The notes under the pieces are model-generated. The model was not told the origin of the DNA and did not search any database. It saw nothing but the letters and a program-made list of their open reading frames with translations. Positions 45,162 through 53,833 of a stretch of DNA of 64,000 bases are shown here, one piece after another; position 1 is the stretch's first letter, and each line of letters begins with the position of its first letter. The translations under genes were made by a program, and so were the position numbers. The stretch lies in contig NZ_JNXG01000001.1 of the NCBI RefSeq assembly GCF_000717025.1, positions 434,001 to 498,000 on the forward strand, written 5' to 3'. The stretch comes from Streptomyces atroolivaceus. Its GTDB lineage: Bacteria > Actinomycetota > Actinomycetes > Streptomycetales > Streptomycetaceae.

Positions 45162-45755
45162 CCCTCAAGGCTACCGGTGCGCGGATCCGCTACTCGAACC
45201 GATATTGCCGAGCGTGGCGCTTTGCCCGAATTGCCGGAATCAATAAGTCTGGGGAGAATCGCCGTCCGGCCGGAGGGCGGGGAACGTCGCCGAATGGGTC
45301 CATCGCCTCGAAAAAGGGGTGAGTGCTCCGGATCTCCGGGCGCATCGCCGGTCCGTGTGCGGCGAGTTGGGGAGCCGGGAGGGGGGTGCGTTGTCCACAG
45401 GATGCGGTCGATCCAATTAGTTATCCACAGGCTGTGAAGAAGATCTGTGGATGCCGGAGGAGATCGTTCCGAAAGCGACATGACGGGACAGGGATTCGCG
45501 ACTCAAACCTGACCTGTGCACTCATTCGGGTGGGTATTCCGCACCTCGATGAGTTGATCAACGTAATTGGAGGGACATGGGGGAGCTGTGACTTCACGGG
45601 CGATCCACGGACACTGGGGTGATTTGTCGACCATGTCGCATTGCGGTGTCGACTTGTCCCCAGGCCACAGGGGTGCCCTGTGGATAACTTTTGCGCGAGG
45701 CGAGGATCCGCAGGGGAGCGTGGGCCGGAAGCGGTCCGGTCTTCGCCCGCAGGGA
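45162..45755. other. 594-bp gene-free region between serS and pheA
   Basis: Relatively AT-rich, without a convincing gene on either strand. It holds five DnaA-box matches in two groups (next entry). Since serS starts at its left end and pheA ends at its right end, only the serS promoter is required here, so the length is not explained by promoters alone. Confidence 0.7.
45391..45687. promoter_or_regulatory. DnaA-box groups between serS and pheA
   Basis: TTGTCCACA (45391-45399, exact), TTATCCACA (45421-45429, exact), GCATCCACA on the minus strand (45446-45454, two mismatches), TTGTCCCCA (45654-45662, one mismatch) and TTATCCACA on the minus strand (45679-45687, exact). Confidence 0.75.
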
Positions 45756-46691
45756 TCAGACCCTGCCGTCCTGACTGCGGGCGAGCCAGTCGGACGCCTC
45801 GGTGAAGTCCGTGTCCGACGTCCCGATGCGCAGGGCGCTCACCTCTTCGGGCGTCACCCCTGCGCGAGGATACGAACCGAGGAACCGCACGTTCGGGCAG
45901 ATCCGCTTCAGCCCCATCAGCGCCTCGCCGACCCGGCGGTCCGCGATGTGCCCCTCCGCGTCCACGGCGAAGCAGTAGTTCCCGATGCCCTCCCCGGTGG
46001 GCCTGGACTGGATCAGCATCAGGTTCACCCCGCGGACGGCGAACTCCTGGAGCAGTTCGAGGAGGGCGCCCGGACGGTCGTCGCCGAGCCAGATGACCAC
46101 GGAGGTCTTGTCGGCTCCCGTAGGCGCGGACGGCCTGGCCGGGCGCCCCACCAGCACGAACCGGGTCTGGGCGTTCTCCGCGTCGTGGATCTCCGTCACG
46201 AGCGGTTCCAGCCCGTAGGTCGCCGCCGCGAACTCACCGGCGAAGGCGGCGTCGTAGCGCCCTTCCTGGACCAGCCGGGCACCGTCGGCGTTCGAGGCTG
46301 CGGACTCCCACACCGTGTTGGGCAGGTTGGCCGCCATCCAGTTGCGTACCTGAGGTTGCGCGGCCGGGTGGGCGGTGACGGTCTTGATGTCCGACAGCTT
46401 CGTCCCGGGCCGCACCAGCAGCGCGAAGGTGATGGAGAGCAGCACCTCACGATAGATCATCAGCGGAGCGCCGGTCGTCAGCTCGTCGAGCGTCGCGGTG
46501 ATTCCGCCCTCCACGGAGTTCTCGATGGGGACGAGGGCCGCCGCGGCCTCCCCGTTGCGCACCGCGTCCAGCGCGGCCGGCACCGAGACCATCGGGACGA
46601 GTTCGCGGGTGGCGGCTTCGGGGAGAGTGCGGAGGGCCACCTCGGTGAAGGTGCCTTCGGGACCGAGGTAGGCGTAGCGCGTGGCTGACAT
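45756..46691 (-). CDS. pheA: Prephenate dehydratase
   Basis: It converts prephenate to phenylpyruvate, the committed step to phenylalanine. The 311-residue monofunctional enzyme has the PDT domain (about 5-185; RYAYLGPEGTFTE, IENSVEGGI with the catalytic-region Thr/Ser neighbourhood, and the DGARLVQEG stretch) and a C-terminal ACT domain (about 200-280) with the ESRPTGEG-like segment QSRPTGEGIGNYCFAVD for phenylalanine feedback. The Shine-Dalgarno is AGGGTGA. It is downstream of dtpA on the same strand, 72 bp away, and possibly independently transcribed. Confidence 0.96.
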   Translation of the reverse strand: MSATRYAYLGPEGTFTEVALRTLPEAATRELVPMVSVPAALDAVRNGEAAAALVPIENSVEGGITATLDELTTGAPLMIYREVLLSITFALLVRPGTKLSDIKTVTAHPAAQPQVRNWMAANLPNTVWESAASNADGARLVQEGRYDAAFAGEFAAATYGLEPLVTEIHDAENAQTRFVLVGRPARPSAPTGADKTSVVIWLGDDRPGALLELLQEFAVRGVNLMLIQSRPTGEGIGNYCFAVDAEGHIADRRVGEALMGLKRICPNVRFLGSYPRAGVTPEEVSALRIGTSDTDFTEASDWLARSQDGRV

Positions 46692-46763
46692 ACGGTCACC
46701 CTAATGGGCCGACGGGCGGGCCTGTGTGCCTCACGCCTGCTGACGGGCGGGGGCCGCGGCGGC

Positions 46764-48077
46764 TCAGGCCTCCAGCAGCCGCTGCCCTACGTACTCTCCG
46801 GACGCGGCACCTCCGGGCACGGCGAAGAGACCGCTCGCCTCGTGCCGGATGAACGGGGAGAGCGCGTCTCCGCGGTCGAGTTTGCGCTGGACCGGGATGA
46901 AGCCCTTGAACGGATCGGCCTGCCAGCAGATGAAGAGCAGGCCGGCGTCCGGGGTGCCGTCCTCCGAGATGCCGTCGTGGTACGAGAACGGGCGGCGCAG
47001 CATCGCCGCGCCACCGTTCTCCTCGGGAGAGGAGATCCGGGCGTGTGCGTTGCCGGGGATCAGCAGCTTTCCGTCCGGCCCCGCCTTGTCCAGGTCCATG
47101 GAGGTGTCCTCCGAGCCGCCGCTGAGCGGGGCGCCGTCCGCCTTGCGCCGCCCTATGACCTGTTCCTGCCGCTTGACGGTGAGCTCTTCCCAGTCGTCCA
47201 GGAGCATCCTGATCCGACGGACGACGGCGTACGAGCCCCCCGCCATCCAGGCGTGCGCCGACGATCCGCCGGCCGGCACGAAGATCCGCTTCTCGAAGTC
47301 GCTCTCGCCCGGTTTCGGGTTGTTGGTGCCGTCGACCTGGCCCATCAGGTTGCGCGTGGTCATCGGCCGGCCGGTGGCTCCCGGAGTGCGGTTGAAGCCG
47401 TTCATCTGCCACCGCACCCGCGCCGCCGAGCCGGCCTCCTTCTGGAGGGCGCGCAGCGCGTGGAAGGCGACGAGTGCGTCGTCGGCGCCGATCTGGACCC
47501 AGAGGTCGCCGTCGGAGCGTCTGGCGTCGAGGTGGTCGGAGGAGAAGACCGGCAGCGGGTCAAGGGCGGGCGGCCTGTGTCCGGTCAGACCGGTGCGTGT
47601 GAAGAAGGTCCGTCCGAATCCGAAGGTGACGGTCAGGGAGGACGGTCCGGCGTCCAGGGCCACCCCGGTGTCGTGCCCCTGGACGGTGTCCGCCGGTTCA
47701 CCGGCCATCAGTCGCCCGGCCACGTCCGACCAGCGGCGCATCAGAGCGGCTGCTTCCTTGCGCCCCGCGCCGGGCGCGAGGTCGAAAGCGATCAGGTGAC
47801 CGCGGGCCTGAAGCGGAGTGGTGATCCCCGCTTGGTGTTTCCCGTGAAACATCGCCTCGGTCGAGCCGACTGCGGTCAGTGGCGTCGGCACCTCGCTGCG
47901 CGTCGCCGCATATACGCCCGCGCCGCCCGCGGCGCCCAGGACAAGGCCCGCCGCACCGGCCGCTCCGGCGCTGCCGAGCAGCCGGCGCCGGGAGACGTCA
48001 CCGACGCCGGCCGGACCGGATCCGTCGCGGTGGGCGGCGGCGCCGTTTCCCCTGGAGTCGTCCTTCTTCGTGCTCAA
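46764..48077 (-). CDS. dtpA: Tat-exported DyP-type heme peroxidase (DtpA/EfeB family)
   Basis: A B-type dye-decolourising peroxidase, 437 residues. A twin-arginine signal SRRRLLG (29-35) is followed by a hydrophobic stretch and AATRSE, so the enzyme is exported folded with heme. The DyP motif GQVDG (246-250, catalytic D249) and the GNAHARIS stretch with the heme-ligand His are present. In S. lividans the orthologue takes part with Sco and ECuC in copper loading of the radical oxidase GlxA (from memory). The start is a TTG 5 bp after the copCD stop, so translation is coupled. A near-parS lies inside the gene. Confidence 0.92.
   Translation of the reverse strand: MSTKKDDSRGNGAAAHRDGSGPAGVGDVSRRRLLGSAGAAGAAGLVLGAAGGAGVYAATRSEVPTPLTAVGSTEAMFHGKHQAGITTPLQARGHLIAFDLAPGAGRKEAAALMRRWSDVAGRLMAGEPADTVQGHDTGVALDAGPSSLTVTFGFGRTFFTRTGLTGHRPPALDPLPVFSSDHLDARRSDGDLWVQIGADDALVAFHALRALQKEAGSAARVRWQMNGFNRTPGATGRPMTTRNLMGQVDGTNNPKPGESDFEKRIFVPAGGSSAHAWMAGGSYAVVRRIRMLLDDWEELTVKRQEQVIGRRKADGAPLSGGSEDTSMDLDKAGPDGKLLIPGNAHARISSPEENGGAAMLRRPFSYHDGISEDGTPDAGLLFICWQADPFKGFIPVQRKLDRGDALSPFIRHEASGLFAVPGGAASGEYVGQRLLEA
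47837..47850. promoter_or_regulatory. One-mismatch parS variant inside dtpA
   Basis: GTTTCCCGTGAAAC on the plus strand differs from parS only at position 6 (A to C). It falls in codons 76-81 of dtpA. Confidence 0.5.
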
Positions 48078-48082
48078 CCTGC

Positions 48083-50122
48083 TCAGCCGATCTTCACGTT
48101 CTTGTCGATGGTTGTCTGGTCGATGTCCGAGGTGCGCACCGTCACGGAGACCTTCCAGTCGCCCGCCATCGGGATCTGTACGCCGCTCGCGGACCAGTGC
48201 CCCTCGGTGAGGCGGTCAGGGACGACGGGCAGGGGACCGATGTCCTTGGACTCCAGGGTGAACGCGAGCTTCACCTCGGGGACGTCCATCGGGCGTTCGT
48301 CCGGCCCGTCGATCCAGAGGTGGACGCTGTTCGAGCCGGTTCCACCGGGTGATATGTCCAGGCGGACCGTCCCCTTGCCGCTCTGCCCGCCGGTGTCGAA
48401 GGGCAGGCTCAGATTCACCTGTCCGCCGGTCACCGGCGCGGCCGCCGCCGTGGAGTTTCCCCGGGCGGCCTCCTCCTCGGTGCGGCCGGGCTCGGTGGCC
48501 GTCAGGATCGTCGTGACCACGAGGAGCACCACGGCGATGCCCGTCTCCACCATGACCGAACGCCGAAGACCGGAGCGGTCCGGGTCGGCGTCGCGCGCGC
48601 GCTTCTCCTTCGTCGCTGTCAGGGCGGCGCGCTGCCGGGAGAGCTGGGCGGCGCGCTCCGGGGCCACCCCTTCGTCGGCCCCCGCGGACCCGGGAGCGTC
48701 GGAGGCCTCGACGGAGGCGACGGCCTCGGCACCCTCGGACTCGGGTACCGACGGCCCCGCCGGGGGAGCCGAATCAGCCGATCCCGGCGGCCGGGAAACT
48801 GCCGGATCGGCGTCATCGGCGTCATCGGCGCTATCGGCGTCGTCGGCGGAGCCGGAGCGCTCGGTCAGCCGCGCCGTCCACCGCCGGGATATCCAGGCGA
48901 CACCGATGAGCACGCCGACGAGCGCCACCTTGACGAGCAGCAGCTGCCCGTACCGGGTGCCGGTCAGCGCGGACCACGAACCGACCTGCCGCCAGGACTG
49001 GTAGAGACCGGTCGCGGCGAGGACGACCACACTGCTGAACGCCACACGGGAGAAGCGCCGTACCGCGGCACTCGGGACGTCCGGCGTCCGGTACAGGGCG
49101 ACCAGCAGCGCGGTGAGCCCGCCCAGCCAGGCGGCGACGGCGAGCAGGTGGAGCACGTCGACCGGCATGGCGATGCCCGGCTGGATCCCCGTGGACGCGT
49201 GCTCGGCCAGGGCCCACGTACCGGCGATCCCCGCGGCGATGACCGCTCCGCCTGTCGCGAGCCCGAAGGTGAGGTCCCGCTTCTCCTTCTCGTCCTCCCG
49301 CTTGGCGTACGCCCCGAACAGTACGGCGATGAACAGCGCGGACGCGCCGAGGAGCAGCAGCCGGGAGACCAGTGCCGCGCCCGGCTTCGTGTCGAGGACG
49401 GACTGGAGGCCGTCGAGGTCGAAGGCATCCGCGAGCTTGCCGGAGCCGGTGTACGGGTTGCGCAGGAACAGCATGGCCAGGGTGGCCGCGGTGAGCGTGA
49501 CCCAGCCGCGTACGACGAGCCGCTGCAGCGGCCGGGCGCCCGCCCCGCGCTGCCAGCAGGCGAGCACGAAGGCCGACCCGCCCGCGAGCAGGATGAATCC
49601 GGCGTACGCCGCGTAGCGTGCGATGCCGTAGAGCGCCCCCACCAGACCGCCGCCGGCTTCGCCCGAGGGCAGGGCGACGGTGGTCTCCGACGGGGCCCCG
49701 ACGGAGAAGGTGAATGCTCCCGAGACCGGGTGGCTGTCGGCGGACACGGCCTGCCAGGCCACGGTGTACGTGCCGTCGGGGAGGCCGTTGTGGAGCTGGA
49801 CGCCGTACCGTACGGCGCCGCCGCTCGTCAGATCACGGGGAGCGCCGGTGTCGGCCCTCTCCCCGGTCGGGTCGAGGACCCGGATGGAGTCGTCGTCCAA
49901 GGCGATCTGCTCGGAGAACGTGAGCGTGACTTCCTCGGGGGCGGTGGCGACCACCGCCCCGTCCTGCGGATCGCTCCCCGTGAGAGCGGCGTGCGCGGAC
50001 GCGGGGCTCGCGCCGGCCAGCACCAGGCCGAACAGCAGGCTGGTCAGCGCGGCGAGGAGCGCGACCGCGGCGAGCGGCCGTCGTACGGGGGAGGGCCCGA
50101 AGCGCGGGGCGGTGGCTGTCAT
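48083..50122 (-). CDS. CopC-CopD fusion copper resistance/transport protein
   Basis: A 679-residue fusion. A signal peptide ends at SPASAHAALTGSDP, so the mature protein would start with His as in CopC copper sites. The CopC domain (about 45-140) has LTFSEQI and GTYTVAWQAVSADSHPVSGAFTF with a second Cu-binding DSH. CopD follows, with about eight helices (about 165-420). Then come a disordered acidic/Pro region, one helix (near 540), and a C-terminal extracellular domain resembling YtkA/FixH. It probably brings Cu(II) to or across the membrane. It lies between ecuC (14 bp) and dtpA (5 bp). Confidence 0.92.
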   Translation of the reverse strand: MTATAPRFGPSPVRRPLAAVALLAALTSLLFGLVLAGASPASAHAALTGSDPQDGAVVATAPEEVTLTFSEQIALDDDSIRVLDPTGERADTGAPRDLTSGGAVRYGVQLHNGLPDGTYTVAWQAVSADSHPVSGAFTFSVGAPSETTVALPSGEAGGGLVGALYGIARYAAYAGFILLAGGSAFVLACWQRGAGARPLQRLVVRGWVTLTAATLAMLFLRNPYTGSGKLADAFDLDGLQSVLDTKPGAALVSRLLLLGASALFIAVLFGAYAKREDEKEKRDLTFGLATGGAVIAAGIAGTWALAEHASTGIQPGIAMPVDVLHLLAVAAWLGGLTALLVALYRTPDVPSAAVRRFSRVAFSSVVVLAATGLYQSWRQVGSWSALTGTRYGQLLLVKVALVGVLIGVAWISRRWTARLTERSGSADDADSADDADDADPAVSRPPGSADSAPPAGPSVPESEGAEAVASVEASDAPGSAGADEGVAPERAAQLSRQRAALTATKEKRARDADPDRSGLRRSVMVETGIAVVLLVVTTILTATEPGRTEEEAARGNSTAAAAPVTGGQVNLSLPFDTGGQSGKGTVRLDISPGGTGSNSVHLWIDGPDERPMDVPEVKLAFTLESKDIGPLPVVPDRLTEGHWSASGVQIPMAGDWKVSVTVRTSDIDQTTIDKNVKIG

Positions 50123-50136
50123 GGGGCGTCAGTACC

Positions 50137-50583
50137 TCACTGCTTCTTCGGGTTGTAGGTGGTCTCCTTCACGGGAATGTCGACCGTTATGGGGTCGGCC
50201 TTCTCGAAGTGCAGTTCCACGGAGACGGTCTCTCCCGGCTTGGGCCGCTGCTTCAGGTCCGTGAACATGATGTGGTTGCCGCCGCGTTCGAGATCGAGCT
50301 GCCCGCCGGCGGGCACCTCGAACGACGTGACCATCCGCATCGTCCGGTCCTTCGTCTCGTGGATGGAGACGTGGTCCGAGAGGGAGCTGGTCACCGACGT
50401 GAGCCGGTCGGTGGTGTCACCGCTGTTCTTCACGAGGAGGAAGCCGGCCGCCATGTCGCTGACGGGCTGGGGCATGAAGGCGCCGGTCACCTCCAGCCGC
50501 GGCACGCTGTCCGAGGAACATGCCGTCAGCGCCAGTCCGGTGGTGAGGGCCAGGGCCCCGGCGACGGCCGTGCGGCGGTTCAC
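50137..50583 (-). CDS. ecuC: Extracytoplasmic Cu(I) chaperone, PCu(A)C family (ECuC)
   Basis: A 148-residue lipoprotein: signal with lipobox LTACSS (Cys near 22). The PCu(A)C metal motif is seen as the Met/His set MPQPVSDMAAGFLLV, SIHETKDRTMRMV and GNHIMFTDLK, that is H-x10-M-x21-H-x-M-like spacing. It hands Cu(I) to Sco in copper-oxidase or GlxA maturation. The GTG start overlaps the sco stop by four bases (GTGA). Confidence 0.93.
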   Translation of the reverse strand: MNRRTAVAGALALTTGLALTACSSDSVPRLEVTGAFMPQPVSDMAAGFLLVKNSGDTTDRLTSVTSSLSDHVSIHETKDRTMRMVTSFEVPAGGQLDLERGGNHIMFTDLKQRPKPGETVSVELHFEKADPITVDIPVKETTYNPKKQ

Positions 50584-51236
50584 GGGGTCTCCCCCTTGAC
50601 GAGTTCCGGGAGGTCCTCGGTGTAGTCCTCGGCCGTGGTGTCCTCGCTGTAGAGCACGTACCCCTTGTCGGTCTTCGGGGAGAAGGCGATGACCTGGGCG
50701 CCGTGCATCGAGACGATCGTGCCGTCCTTCTCCTTCTTCGGCGGGTCGATGCCGATGCCGATCTGCCGCGCTCCCGCCTGGATGGTCGGGAAGTCGCCGG
50801 TGAGGCCGGTGAAATCGGGGTCCTGAGCCTTGAGCCAGCTGCCCAGGGACGCCGGGGTGTCCCGCTCGGGGTCCGTCGTGACGAAGACGACCTGGAGCTT
50901 GTCCTGGTCGGCCTCGGGCAGGGCCCGCTTGGCGATGGCGATGTTGCTCATGGTCAGCGGACACACGTCGGGGCAGTTGGTGTACCCGAAGTAGATGAGG
51001 GTGGGCTTGCCCTTGGTCTGCTCGCGCAGGTCGTACTTCTTGCCGTGCGTGTCGGTGAGGACGAGGTCGGGCTTGGTGAACGGCTGGTCGAGCACGGTCG
51101 CGGGCTTGGCCTCGGTCCCGGTGGAGACCTCGGCGACGGAGTCGTCGGCCGAGTCCCCACCGCTGCCGCATGCCGACAGGGTCAGTGCGGCCACGGCGGC
51201 GAACGCCGCGGCCAGCACCGTCTTCTTGCTGTGCAT
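50580..51236 (-). CDS. sco: SCO1/SenC-family copper metallochaperone, lipoprotein
   Basis: A 218-residue protein with lipobox LSACGS (Cys near 23) and a thioredoxin-like fold. The copper-binding CPDVC (C-x3-C) lies in YFGYTNCPDVCPLTMSN, and the partner His is in VSMHGAQVIAF. It delivers copper to CuA-type or other extracytoplasmic cuproenzymes, with ECuC as donor. The start is the ATG before HSKKTVLA (GGAATC upstream). It follows ycnI by 47 bp. Confidence 0.94.
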   Translation of the reverse strand: MHSKKTVLAAAFAAVAALTLSACGSGGDSADDSVAEVSTGTEAKPATVLDQPFTKPDLVLTDTHGKKYDLREQTKGKPTLIYFGYTNCPDVCPLTMSNIAIAKRALPEADQDKLQVVFVTTDPERDTPASLGSWLKAQDPDFTGLTGDFPTIQAGARQIGIGIDPPKKEKDGTIVSMHGAQVIAFSPKTDKGYVLYSEDTTAEDYTEDLPELVKGETP

Positions 51237-51283
51237 GGAACTGATTCCTGATCTGTCTGTTACGGGTGGTGGAGCCGGTGGGA

Positions 51284-52015
51284 TCAGGCGCTGCGGCGGC
51301 GGCCGGCGAGGACTCCGAAGGCGACCCCCGCGACGCCGACGACGATGCCCACGATGCCGAGGACGCGGGCGGTGCTGTCGGTGTTCGACGAGGACGCGTC
51401 CTCCGAGGACGCCGTCGTCTCCTTCGCCTCCTCCGCCTCGCCGCTCTTGTCGTCCGCCGCGGCGCCGTGGGCGTCGGCCGCGGGGGCTGTCAGGGCGAGG
51501 ACGGGGGCGGGGCTCTCGGGCTCTTCGCCGCCCTCGGTGGGCTCCTCGATCCAGCGGACGACTTCCTTGTTGCTGTACGTCTGGAGCGCCTTGAAGACGA
51601 GCTGGTCGCCGTCCTCGGGCAGCTGTCCGACCGAGAGCGGGAACTGCTGGAAGAAGCCGGGCGCGATACCGCTGCCGTCCGCGGTCCAGGTGACCTTGGA
51701 GACCGCTTCGTTGATCTTCTTGCCATGCACCTCGAGCGGCTCGGCCAGCTTGCTCTTGGTGACGTCGATCTTCCATCCGGCCACCGGCTGAGGGCTGACG
51801 GACGCCAGCGGGTGGTCCGTCGGGAAGTTGATCTCGAGCTTGACGGTGGAGGCGTTGTCGCGCTCGTTGGGGACCTTGAAGTTGACGGTGGCGTAGCCGC
51901 CCTTGGCGGCCTCGCCCTGCGGCTGCACGCTGACGTGCGCGGAGGCGGTGCCGGCGAGCAGCAGGACGGTGGAGGCGGCGACGCCACCGGCGAGGGCGAT
52001 GCGGGAAACGTTCAT
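51284..52015 (-). CDS. YcnI-type copper-binding membrane-anchored protein (DUF1775)
   Basis: A 243-residue protein. The signal peptide ends at GTASAHVSVQP, placing His at the mature N-terminus, the Cu(II) ligand known in Bacillus YcnI. The DUF1775 domain (about 27-165) has ATVNFKVPNERDNASTVKLE and GFFQQFPLSVGQLPEDG. A Ser/Glu/Ala-rich linker is followed by a C-terminal helix and RRR anchor (VLGIVGIVVGVAGVAFGVLAG). The ATG chosen has GGAG 11 nt upstream. It is part of the copper operon. Confidence 0.92.
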   Translation of the reverse strand: MNVSRIALAGGVAASTVLLLAGTASAHVSVQPQGEAAKGGYATVNFKVPNERDNASTVKLEINFPTDHPLASVSPQPVAGWKIDVTKSKLAEPLEVHGKKINEAVSKVTWTADGSGIAPGFFQQFPLSVGQLPEDGDQLVFKALQTYSNKEVVRWIEEPTEGGEEPESPAPVLALTAPAADAHGAAADDKSGEAEEAKETTASSEDASSSNTDSTARVLGIVGIVVGVAGVAFGVLAGRRRSA

Positions 52016-52116
52016 GGCAGGGATCACTCCACGGGTACGAGGAAAAGGTGGTCCGGCGCGCGGAGGCGCGACGGCGTCACGACCACCTCTTCACCGGTCC
52101 CGGCGGAGGGGTCGCG

Positions 52117-52947
52117 TCAGGCTGCGCGTACGTATACGGGCGGCGGCCCGCGCCTGATCACCATGTGCTGCAGGGCGTCCCCGGTGGCCGGCGCGGGAGC
52201 GTCGAAGACGTCGCGGAAGGTGCGCGGCCCGGCCGTGGCCCGCCCCGGCAGCCCCGCACGCAGTGCGCGTACGAGGGCCATCGCGGCTCGCAGCGCGCGG
52301 AGCCGGGCCCCGGCCGCGAGCTGGCGGCCTCCCTGAGCCGAGAGCCTGGCCAGCCTGAAGAGCGCGATCTCGCCGCGGCGCAACAGCCAGCCGGTGGCGA
52401 GCGCGGCGAGCAGGTGCCCGAGGAACATGGGCAGGCTGGGCAGACCGGTCAGCAGTGTGGCCAGGAACGTGGGGTCGGTCGCGGCAGCGGCGTCCGGGGC
52501 GGCGGAGGCTCCGGACAGGTGTGTGTGCCCCTGGGCCACGGCCGCGGGGTCCAGGCCCGCGGTGGTCACGATGCGATGGGCCTCACCGGCGCTCAGCTGC
52601 CCCGGCCCGGCACCGCAGACCAGCCCGGCGGCGAAGCGGATCAGCGAGTCGTCCCCGGACCCCGCCGCGGCGGCCGGCGCGTGGCGCCCGAGCCCGAAGA
52701 GGACATGCAGGGCGAGCTGTCCGGCCGCGAGGGCGCCGGTGATCGAGAGCAGGGTCCGCTCACGTCCGGCGAGCACCGCCGCGACGGCGAACACTCCGGC
52801 GAAACCGGCCGGCAGGGTCCACCCGGACACACTCCCGCCCGCGGCGATGCCATGTCCGGCGGCAGCGAGCACGACGCAGACCGCGGTGAACACCGCGGTC
52901 CTCAAAAGCCGCATACCGGCTCCGGCGCGTGCGACAGGCATAGACAT
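52117..52947 (-). CDS. Membrane protein of unknown function heading the copper operon
   Basis: A 276-residue protein with about six hydrophobic segments (for example TAVFTAVCVVLAAAGHGIAAG and GFAGVFAVAAVLAG). Scattered His residues (GHGIAAG, LALHVLFGLGRH, AQGHTHLS) lie between them, and a basic cytoplasmic C-terminus is present. It is not recognised beyond its position: conserved ahead of ycnI-sco-ecuC in streptomycetes (from memory). The His-bearing loops and the context suggest metal handling, which is inference. The start has only a weak Shine-Dalgarno. The 101-bp gap to ycnI could contain a promoter. Confidence 0.75.
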   Translation of the reverse strand: MSMPVARAGAGMRLLRTAVFTAVCVVLAAAGHGIAAGGSVSGWTLPAGFAGVFAVAAVLAGRERTLLSITGALAAGQLALHVLFGLGRHAPAAAAGSGDDSLIRFAAGLVCGAGPGQLSAGEAHRIVTTAGLDPAAVAQGHTHLSGASAAPDAAAATDPTFLATLLTGLPSLPMFLGHLLAALATGWLLRRGEIALFRLARLSAQGGRQLAAGARLRALRAAMALVRALRAGLPGRATAGPRTFRDVFDAPAPATGDALQHMVIRRGPPPVYVRAA

Positions 52948-53206
52948 GGCCGGGTCATCATCCCACTGAGCCCCCGGTCTCCGTACGGCAGGTCCGGAAG
53001 GTCGGCATCCGTCCGCATCAGGGCGTGATCAGACGGTGTTGCACCTGTTCATGGGTGCCCCGGGCCGTGATCCGGGCCGGACATACACCCGTGAACGGAA
53101 TATCCGCATCCGCCGAATGAGCGCTGTCACAGCGGATTCGTGCTTACGACGTACTCATCGCGGCAATACGTAACGTTATGTCGAGCCGCAGCCAGGAGGC
53201 TGGAGC

Positions 53207-53785
53207 ATGAGCATGTGGTGGTCACTCCATTTGCGGCGCGAAGCTGCGAGCGTTCCGCTCGCCCGTCGCTTTCTCCTCGGCACCATGGAGACCGCGGGGG
53301 TGGATCCGGACATCTCCTACGACCTCTCGGTCGCACTCAGCGAAGCCTGTGCGAACGCCGTCGAACACGGCGGTGACCGACGGGACGTGGGTAAGGCCGG
53401 AGACGCGGGTTCCGTCCCCGCCGGTGACGAGCAGTCCGGACCCACCTGCGGGCAGTACCGGGTCACCGCCTATCTGGACGGCGAGAAGTGCCGTATCGAA
53501 GTCGCCGACTCGGGGCCCGGTTTCGGCTCCCGGAACACGCTTCGCACCGCCGCACAGCAGTCCGCCGGGAATTCGCCGTCGCCCGCCGCGCACAGGACGG
53601 GCGACCCTTCGTACGGGCGCACCGCGGTCCACCCACCGGCCACGGCGGAGAGCGGTCGTGGACTCTGCCTGATCGAGGAGCTCGCCGATCACGTCCATTT
53701 CGGCAACCGGCCGGGCCGTGGCGCGGTGGTGAGCTTCGACAAGGTCCTGAAATGGCGGGAGGGCGCGCTGCTCATGGTGTCCTGA
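53207..53785 (+). CDS. ATP-binding protein, anti-sigma-factor/RsbW-like (HATPase_c_2)
   Basis: A 192-residue GHKL-type serine-kinase or ATPase of the kind that binds sigma factors or anti-anti-sigma factors. The N box LSEACANAVEHGG (about 47-59), G1 VADSGPGFG (about 99-107) and G2 SGRGLCLIEELAD (about 149-161) are present. A linker of about 25 residues sits between the N box and the next beta strand, and about 40 Ser/Pro/Arg residues between G1 and G2. The Shine-Dalgarno AGGAGG is 7 nt upstream. It is divergent from the copper operon and convergent with pepP. Confidence 0.87.
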   Translation: MSMWWSLHLRREAASVPLARRFLLGTMETAGVDPDISYDLSVALSEACANAVEHGGDRRDVGKAGDAGSVPAGDEQSGPTCGQYRVTAYLDGEKCRIEVADSGPGFGSRNTLRTAAQQSAGNSPSPAAHRTGDPSYGRTAVHPPATAESGRGLCLIEELADHVHFGNRPGRGAVVSFDKVLKWREGALLMVS

Positions 53786-53833
53786 GCGGCGCGCCCTCCG
53801 GCGTACGGGACGCGGCCTTCCGCGCCGGCGGTG

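Noticed and set aside
45162..45755. T-box leader for serS
   Set aside because: No T-box core sequence or specifier loop was seen; the conserved-looking 9-mers are DnaA boxes.
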